From Sorghum bicolor (Eukaryota; Streptophyta; Magnoliopsida; Poales; Poaceae): a stretch of 64,000 nucleotides of DNA. The translations under genes and the position numbers were made by a program. A model generated the notes under the pieces. That model was given only the letters and a program-made list of their open reading frames with translations, searched no databases and had not been told where the DNA came from. This document shows positions 57,421 to 64,000 of the stretch, piece by piece (positions within the stretch are counted from its first letter, which is position 1; every line of letters begins with the position of its first letter). The stretch covers positions 54,737,802 through 54,801,801 of the forward strand of contig NC_012871.2 in assembly GCF_000003195.3 (NCBI RefSeq), read 5' to 3'.

Positions 57421-57630
57421 TGAATGTGGACTTCATGGAATTGAGACGTTTTGCTTGTATTTTGTGGGGTGATGTAATTTTTTTCAGATCTAGACTGTGA
57501 GCTCTCCCAAAAAGATATGTCGTCAATGCCTAAAAGGATAAGGATGGATAAGTAGATCAGATTAGAGGTAGTTGTTGCATTGCCGTATACATCTATCAAG
57601 AAATATATTGAGTCCCCCATCACGGTTAGC
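57421..57630. repeat. Paralogous segment preserving three empty insertion sites
   Basis: Matches 22966-23034, then 56267-56287, 56745-56789 and 57031-57110, running straight through the positions of the CACTA nest (single CAG at 57485-57487), the solo LTR (GAGCT) and the MITE. About 200 bp, with a few percent divergence by eye. Confidence 0.85.
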
Positions 57631-57639
57631 CGCCTTGCT

Positions 57640-58559
57640 ATTATAAAATGTCTCTGAATAACAACCTAAACTATTTGCGAATAGGTGAACATCCAATGTA
57701 CATATTCTGAAATCATTTAATGAGGGACAACATAGATGCCAAAAAAAGCTTGTTTACACAAAGCACAAAAATATTCTTTCAAGTCCCTCTGACGGAATTG
57801 TTTCTCAATGTAAGCAAAAGCAAAAAAAATGAGCAAGGGTAGGACTCGAACCCATCCACTTGACAAAGGCTCACGTTATAAAAATGTTTTAGAAAAGGAG
57901 AGCTGGACTAAAATGTGTATATAAGTTTTAGTTTTGTTAAGTGATACCCTTTACACAATGAGTTTATCCTATACGGGTCAGAGCTCAAACATTTCTAGTG
58001 GTGGTTGGTGCAACCAACTGCCTAATAGATGCATTTCTAAGGATAGTCAGAAACACTGATGGTGCTTAATTAGAAATCGACTTTCAGACATGGATGGTAA
58101 TATGACCCACTTCTATGGTTTCATACAAAAAAAAAATCATCTTTTCAGATGAAGCCAGATAAAAGCTAAGTTTTATAAAAGTTGTAGAGCTCGACGGAAT
58201 CTAAAATTTTATAATTGATGACACTTTCATTATAAATCCTTTAGTCTTCCAAATATATGTCACGTTCTTGTATTCTGAAATTTAAAATATTTCAAATGAC
58301 CGTGGATTAGACATGCCATATATTAAAATTATAGCTCTCTAAAAGATCTAAACTTTGCAGTGGATCTTTTTTCATTTAGGATCATTTAGTGAACGAGATA
58401 TTTAATACAAGATCCTTAGACAGTTAATAAAATAAAGATAGTATCTTATAATAGTTTATATAGTGGTAGAGCGCCTGACACATCCTTTAGTGTGACTTGT
58501 GACGGATTGGCTGCCCATTCATAGCTAGTGGGTTTCTTTCAGAGTTGAAAAAAATGCTA
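57640..58559. other. CACTA-like relic sequence, no gene
   Basis: Phrases such as TTTCTAGTGGTGGTTGG (inverse of CACTAGAAA) near 57990, TAGATGCATTTCTAAGGA and ATTTTATAATTGATGACAC resemble interiors of grass CACTA elements, including 17033-17941. A tRNA-like B box (GGGTTCGAGTCC, minus strand near 57850) is present without a tRNA fold. Confidence 0.35.
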
Positions 58560-58819
58560 CTCCCTCCATCCCATATTATAAGTTATTCCAAGAATCTTGG
58601 AGAGTCAAACTTTTCTAAGATTGACCAAATTTATATAATAAAATATTTATTATTATGATACCAACTAGGTATCATTAAATTCTTCTTTAATTATATTTTC
58701 ATAATATACTCACTTTACGTTACAAATCTTAGTATTTTTCTCTATAAATTTGGTCAAACATGAAAATGCTTTGACTCTCCAAAATTTTTGGAATCACTTA
58801 CAATTTGGAATGGAAAGAG
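58560..58819. mobile_element. Stowaway MITE (260 bp)
   Basis: CTCCCTCCATCCCATATTAT at the left and CAATTTGGAATGGAAAGAG at the right, flanked by TA on both sides. These are the hallmark ends and target of Tc1/mariner-related Stowaway elements. Confidence 0.9.
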
Positions 58820-58952
58820 TATATATCTTTTACGCCTGATGTTTAGTTTGTGATAATGTGTAGAGGCAGGCCACGGTACTAACTGGTGACTGCAAAAGAA
58901 ATTAATTTTTAGGCAACTTCTTGAGGCCCTTGGCTAGAGGTAGTTGCGACAA

Positions 58953-59300
58953 GGCTAAGTCTAATATTTGTATACATGTAATTTTCAAGATGACGGGCTG
59001 GAATCAATCTGTGGTCCATGCTGCATAGGAAGGAGGAGCGACTACTGTTCAATATGGGTTGTAGAAGCTAGGAAACTTTGATTATGGCTGTCTTTGCGAA
59101 GTTTAGGTGGAACTTCAGGAATTATATTGAAGCCTAATTCTTTTTGTTGTTAGCCCTAGTCCTAGTTGAGTTGAACCGTGTGTTGCTTTTTTTTCATCTC
59201 TCTTGGACATGAGAGTGTGCGCCTTATGACCTTGATTTGTATATCTTGACTTTCAGCTATGATGATAGAGGTTGGAACTTTATTCCGTTCTCTTAAAAAA
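58953..59300 (+). mobile_element. 5'-truncated LINE (L1-type) insertion
   Basis: A 15-bp direct repeat AGGTAGTTGCGACAA flanks it (58938-58952 and 59301-59315). The insert ends TCTTAAAAAA, a short poly(A) tail. The body resembles the 3' end of a plant LINE but is too short for domains. The combination of tail, long duplication and truncation fits target-primed reverse transcription. Confidence 0.8.
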
Positions 59301-59315
59301 AGGTAGTTGCGACAA

Positions 59316-59641
59316 TCACCTCTACAGATCAGATCTAACCAAAACTAAAAACGGTGTAGTAGTGGTTTTAGGCGTCTGTGGGAGAGTCTGCTGGGAGTCC
59401 ATTCATAAGCTGCCCCTTTTGCAAAAGCTTGCTGGGAGTCCATTCAGCTGAGCATCAACCTCAATCTAGAACCTTTACTGTAATAACTTAGAGAGTTTAA
59501 GAGCTTTGGTGGCCCCTCTAGATGATGCCTTGTCTGGGGCTGCAGATTATTCTTGTTAAGTGAGGTGGACGCGGTTATTATTACGCGCCAAAAAGAAGTA
59601 ACAGAACAAAGAACTGCACCCATTGTTTCCGTAATGATAAC
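59316..59641. other. Unassigned, with a short direct repeat
   Basis: GCTGGGAGTCCATTCA occurs twice (near 59389 and 59430). No gene or element ends recognised. Confidence 0.4.
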
Positions 59642-61945
59642 CACTACAGGAAAGCCGAACTTTGCCGAGTGTTAAATGCTTTGCCGAGTGCTAAATGTCG
59701 GGCACTCGGCAAAGAGCCTCTTTGCCGAGTGCCGCTCTCGGCAAAGAGGCTCTTTGCCGAGTGCCAAACACTCAGCAAAGCCCGGCCCTCGGCGAAGATG
59801 GTCTTTGCCGAGAGTCGGACTCTCGGCAAAGCGAGATACTCGGCAAAGGTTGGCGGTGGTACACACCGTTAGTCTTTGCCGAGTGCCAGACGTTTGACAC
59901 TCGGCACAGATTATCTTTGCCGAGTGCCAGATGTTTGGCACTCGGCAAGATTTTTTTTTTGTCTTTTGTCTCCAAATTTTTTCTACTAACTTTACACTTT
60001 ATTTTAAAGCCTAAGTTAAAATTTGGCACAATCCTCGATATATTTCATATATATACTTAATTTATTTCGTTTAAACGTATTTCTTCCGAAAATACAATAT
60101 TGAACTACAGGTGCATCCAATCATAGAATTAGTTGGTTGAAAAAATGATATTCACAATACTTACTATAGTTTGAGACCATTTTCTGGAGCACAACCAGAA
60201 TTTTGAACGTCTTATACACGAAATATGGCGACAAAGTTGCGGGATAAATGCATTTAAATTATATAAATTGCAAGTGAAGTCCAAAAATCTTTAAACTTGA
60301 CGACGTGTCTTTACATCACATGTAGATGCTATGATAAAAATTTGGAAACGTTTGACAAAAGTTATCACGTACATTAGTTATAAACCTACACCTCTCACAT
60401 GTGATCACATGTGAAATGGAGTGAGAGGTGTTGGTTTATAACTATCGTACTTGACAATTTCCGCAAAATGTTCTCAAATTTTTATCATAATATCCTCATG
60501 TGATTTTAAGACGTGTCGCCAGGTTTAAAGATTTTTGGAGGTTATTTGTAATTTATATAATTAAAATCATTTCTCTCGCAACTTTATCGCCATATTTTAT
60601 ATATAAGACGTTTGAATTTTTGGACGAGCTTTAAGAAATAGTCTCAAATTATAATAAGTATTGTGACTATCATTTTTACAATCATCGTATTTTATGATTG
60701 GATGCACCTGTAGTTTAATATTATATTTTTGGAAGAAATACATTTTAATCGAGATAAATTAAATATATATATGAAATATATAGAGAATTGTGTTAAATTT
60801 TAACTTAGGCTTCAAAATAAAGTGCAAAGTAAGTATAAAAAGTTTTAAGAGAAAAAACAAAAAAAAAAGAAAATTCATGGTACACCACAGTCGTAGTGGG
60901 GACCTTGGGGAGCCGGGTAGTTCTCTTTGCATGTGTTTGTTCGGTTGGTACACCACAGTTGCAGTGTCATGGTACAACACAGTCGCAGTTCTCTTACGAT
61001 GCACTTGTGTTACTTATTTGGACTTGTGATGGACTTGTGGATTTATTTAGATGGACTTGTAATGAACTTGTGGATTTGTACTTATGGATTTGTTTAAATG
61101 TGACATTTATGTGATGTGCATGATATTTATGTGATGGATGTGAGATTTATGTGACAAATATGAGATATCTTTGAAGAATGTGAAATATATGTGATATATT
61201 TTGTTTATCACGAGAAAATGTGAAAATTAAATAAATAGGTCGGTTCTGGTCACTTTGCCGAGTGCCGGGAAAATTACACTCGGCAAAGTGACCATTTGAC
61301 CCTGTAGGATTCCCAGCTTTGCCGAGTGTCCCCCAGCAGAACACTCGGCAAAGAATTTTTTAAAAAAATCCTGAATTTCTTTGCCGAGTGTCTCCTGAGA
61401 GGGCACTCGGCAAATAATTTTTTAAATAAAAAAAATTAATTTCGTTGCCGAGTGTCCTGCGTGGAGACACTCGGCAAAGATTTTTTTAAAAAAAATCCCG
61501 AATTTCTTTGCCGAGTGCCTCCTATCTGGGCACTCGGCAAAGAATTTTTTAAATAAAAAAATTAATTTCTTTGCCGAGTGTCCTGCCTGGAGACACTCGG
61601 CAAAGAATTTTTTAAAAAAATCTCGAATTTTTTTGCCGAGTGCCTCCGGCACTCGGCAAAGAAATTCGGGATTTTTTTTTAAAAAAATCTTTGTCGAGTG
61701 CCTTCTTGGAGACACTCGGCAAAGCTACCGTTAGTTTATAACCCATCGTAACGGTAACTTTTCATTGCCGAGTGCCTCCTGGATGACACTCGGCAAACCC
61801 TTTGCTGAGTGCCCGATAAAAGACACTCGGTAAAGAAACCTTTGCCGACTCAAAATTTGCCGAGGGGCCTTTGCCGAGTGCGGCACTCGGCAAAGCCTTT
61901 GCCGAGAGCAATAGTGTCTTTGCCGAGTGCCTGTCTCCTGTAGTG
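59642..61945. mobile_element. Non-autonomous CACTA element (2,304 bp) with GCCGAGTG arrays
   Basis: CACTACAGGAAAGCC at the left and TCTCCTGTAGTG at the right, flanked by AAC (59639-59641 and 61946-61948). Many TTTGCCGAGTG / CACTCGGCAAAG repeats in both orientations fill 59660-59955 and 61250-61940, the presumed transposase-binding sites. No transposase is encoded; the centre is a large palindrome. Confidence 0.92.
59988..60832. repeat. ~840-bp imperfect palindrome in the CACTA core
   Basis: The left arm starts AACTTTACACTTTATTTTAA. The right arm ends TCAAAATAAAGTGCAAAGT. Matching words run inward (GGTGCATCCAATCATA against ATGATTGGATGCACC; ATTTTTATCATA against TATGATAAAAAT). The centre is CACATGTGATCACATGTG at about 60396-60413. 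Arms of ~415 bp differ by scattered substitutions and small indels. Confidence 0.85.
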
Positions 61946-61948
61946 AAC

Positions 61949-62882
61949 AGGTCTAGTTCTAGCATCTAGATGCCCTCTAACTAGATCAATTTTATACAAA
62001 TAATGAAGAATCAGATTACGGAGACAAAATGCAATTACGTTGTATGGCCCACGCCTTCAGCAGTTCATGCGAAGCCAGGAGTACCAAAAGTAATAGCTTC
62101 ACTGAGTAAATGACACTACGATAAACCTCGGGCCCTCAGCTTATGGCTCCTCATACAAAAATGACCAAGGCCATGATTTCCATGGCAACCTGAGGTTTGT
62201 TCAGTGAGTTCACTAATTAATATCGAAGCATAATAGAGCATGCATTGCATTTACTGAAAAAGCATAGATGTCAGGGTGTTTATAGAATATAAGCAACTCC
62301 AAAAATGCACATTTGTACCATTGGTTTGTTTTAAATACAGCCCACCAGGCACCAGCAGCAGCAAACATTTTTAAGGTCTCAACCCGGTCACCGTGAATTG
62401 AACTGCTCAAGTAGAATTGTCATTCGTATGAGATTATCATACTCTTGCATGAGAGAGATAGCTATGTGCTAGGCATGTTGGTGTGATCAAGGAATTGGTG
62501 GAGCTACTTAAACATGGTAAAATCAGGATCGAATTATCTGAAAAGTGTTTACGATATAGACTTACTTATCTGTAGCTTGTAGCTGGCTACAGAATAGGAT
62601 ATTTTGTTGCCAGGCTGTCCGACCGAGAGAGGAGGACCAGAAATCACGAGCACGAGCACGAGCATCACCAGCGCACCATGATCATCGCTCCCGTCCATTC
62701 ACCCGGTAAATAGTGACAGTAAATACTGGTCGATTAACTAACGCAAAAAGTATGCTTATTTCCATCACATGCCATCTCTCGAGAAAAGTCAAGATTCCAA
62801 ACAATCGTAGATTGCTCGTGGCCTGCCTCCTCTACACGAGTCGTCATCAACGACACCGGCCCTTGCGGACTGTCTCCTCGAC
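61949..62882. other. No gene recognised
   Basis: Mixed sequence. The last ~90 bp (from about 62790) are GC-rich and continue after the hAT MITE at 63155, so they belong to the gene-like relic there. Confidence 0.4.
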
Positions 62883-63154
62883 CAGTGGCGGATCTAGGAT
62901 TTTAATCATGGGGGTACGAACGAAAACGATATAGTTCATCGATATAAACATAATACAATATGATCACTAATCAGTGATAAAATAGTTGTGAATATAAAGT
63001 GTTAAGGTTGTTATATAAGCTGAATAGACTAGCAATTATGTATAACAATGTATTATACATGTATATATTATTAAAAAGTATACATATTAAATGTTTTTCA
63101 AAAAAATTTGGGGGGACAGCTGTCCCCCATGCTACTACTCTAGAACCGCCACTG
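62883..63154. mobile_element. hAT-type MITE (272 bp)
   Basis: Ends CAGTGGCGGATCTAGGATT and CTAGAACCGCCACTG; perfect 8-bp duplication TCCTCGAC at 62875-62882 and 63155-63162. CAGTGGCGG ends with 8-bp duplications are typical of plant hAT elements. Confidence 0.9.
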
Positions 63155-63600
63155 TCCTCGACCTCTACTGCACAACATCGTCAGCGACGCTAGCATTTAC
63201 CGACGCCGAGCTGACGGACCTTGGGGCGCTACCGGCACTGTGCGACGGGACGCTGGGGCAGTGCGAGATGGGAAGCAACAATGAGCAGGAGCCGTGACGA
63301 AGGCTGCAGGTGCATGCATGCTGATGGGCGAGGCAGCGGTGGCTGCGCCTGGTGCTTTCATCGTCAACATCGGCGACACCTTCGTTATAGCTTGTTGGGT
63401 GCCATGGTTGGTAGTGGTGCTGATCACCGGCGGGGGCAGATCCGCGTGTGGCCCAGACCGGCCCCTTCCCCAACCGGTGGCGAGCTTCGCCTCATGGTCC
63501 GGTTGCCGTGCGACTCGGCCCTTGTAGGTGGTGCTCTCACGACCGCGTTCGTTCATCAGGAGGCAGCGACCCGGCACCCGTTCCATCTCCAGCGGTGACA
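63155..63600 (+). pseudogene. GC-rich gene relic, possible 2-oxoglutarate dioxygenase scrap
   Basis: The + frame around 63345-63390 reads PGAFIVNIGDTFVIA. It closely resembles the PGAxVVNIGDTF strand of plant 2-oxoglutarate/Fe(II) dioxygenases of the gibberellin-oxidase type. Only this ~15-residue piece is convincing; the histidine and arginine ligands that should follow are missing and other frames show nothing. Composition suggests coding origin. The hAT MITE interrupts the same GC-rich region. Confidence 0.3.
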
Positions 63601-63654
63601 ATATCACGAGGTGAGCTTCATGTTATTGGTTACGCACACGAAAAAAAAGTAAAG

Positions 63655-63884
63655 AGAAATAATCCGTAAGTGCATGGATATCGATGAGTACTTTACCTGG
63701 GAGATAAATCCAAAGTATCGTATTTGTTTATCCGCTAGAAGAAAACGTGCAAAAGACTAACCCGGAGAATTAAGCAATATGGAGAGGATTACTCTGTCAG
63801 CTCTAACCTATGACAAGCTTTGAGACTATTGTTCTAAGAGGGGCACCTAAGGAGACACCATAGAGGATGCTTAACCCCGACACA
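63655..63884 (-). repeat. LTR fragment related to element C (minus strand)
   Basis: On the minus strand the words CGATACTTTGGATTTATCTC, ATCGATATCCATGCAC and TTACGGATT parallel the end of element C's LTR (CGATACTCTGGAAAATCTC, CCGATATCCGTGCG, TTGCGGAT). It is a diverged fragment cut by the CACTA that begins at 63885. Confidence 0.5.
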
Positions 63885-64000
63885 CACTACTATAGAATTC
63901 ATTTTTAGGGGCGGTTGGGAACCCTCTGTAAGGGCGGCTGGCCCAGCCACCCATCCGGCCTCGCACTTACAAATAAAGCATTTGTAAGGGCGGGTGCCCC
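63885..64000. mobile_element. Start of a CACTA element, runs off the window
   Basis: CACTACTATAGAATTC followed by GGGGCGGTTGG and TGTAAGGGCGGCTGG repeats. These are the same subterminal words as in the 410-bp CACTA (23035-56266), so probably one family. The right end lies outside. Confidence 0.65.

Noticed and set aside
57835..57885. B-box-like GGGTTCGAGTCC on the minus strand
   Set aside because: No A box at the right spacing and no cloverleaf; probably transposon sequence.
58465..58490. tRNA-like GTGGTAGAGCGCCTGAC
   Set aside because: A-box-like only; no B box or stems follow.
59660..61940. Regular GCCGAGTG repeats that look like a CRISPR or satellite array
   Set aside because: Repeats are in both orientations with irregular spacing and lie just inside CACTA ends with an AAC duplication, the normal subterminal pattern of this superfamily; this is also plant DNA.

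Overview
The window is nuclear DNA of a plant, most probably a panicoid grass of the Sorghum/Saccharum/Miscanthus type. The grounds are grass-type MITEs (GGCCTTGTTTAG ends, Stowaway, Tourist), CACTA elements with GCCGAGTG or ACAGACGCG subterminal arrays, Athila- and Tat-type Ty3/gypsy elements, and one plant family-1 glycosyltransferase. The genus is an inference. Nearly everything is transposon. The only intact host gene I can support is an intronless UGT90-like glycosyltransferase at 20224-21708 (minus).

Layout. 1-3790: a decayed + strand gypsy element with gag and protease but no reverse transcriptase. 3790-10381: a decayed minus-strand Athila-type element (pol, protease, gag, tRNA-Asp primer site, 2.06-kb LTR). 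10382-20223: a mosaic of small DNA transposons. It includes a Tourist-like element nested in its own family (TAA target duplications), a 100-bp CACTA (ACT), a second Tourist-like element with a GC-rich core (TAA), a hAT MITE (AGTATTGG), a 909-bp CACTA (AAA) and a larger CACTA-like element. 20224-21780: the UGT gene and its TATA box.

23035-56266 is a four-level nest that can be unpacked exactly from its target duplications. A 410-bp CACTA (CAG) was hit by a 12.4-kb Tat-lineage LTR element A (AGTGG). A then received a second copy B of the same family inside pol (TGTTG) and a non-autonomous element C inside its 3' LTR (ATGAC). Removing B leaves A's pol in one open frame. A and B carry gag-protease, then pol (RT, RNase H, a second RNase H, integrase) starting at an overlapping TAATG. 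Between pol and the 3' LTR both carry an antisense six-exon gene with its own TATA box, encoding a plant-mobile-domain protein with a proline-rich middle and a coiled-coil tail. The whole family is extraordinarily rich in GCCGAT/ATCGGC, which in non-coding parts pairs into conserved hairpins. C (8.0 kb) has nearly identical LTRs and an Athila-like primer site but no reverse transcriptase or integrase, so it must have been mobilised in trans.

56267-64000: a solo LTR (GAGCT), a MITE (GAA), a second copy of the flanking DNA that still shows the empty insertion sites, a Stowaway (TA), a 5'-truncated LINE with a 15-bp duplication, a 2.3-kb CACTA (AAC) built round an ~840-bp palindrome, a hAT MITE (TCCTCGAC) splitting a GC-rich possible gene relic, an Athila-type LTR scrap and the start of one more CACTA. 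No rRNA, credible tRNA gene or CRISPR array was seen.
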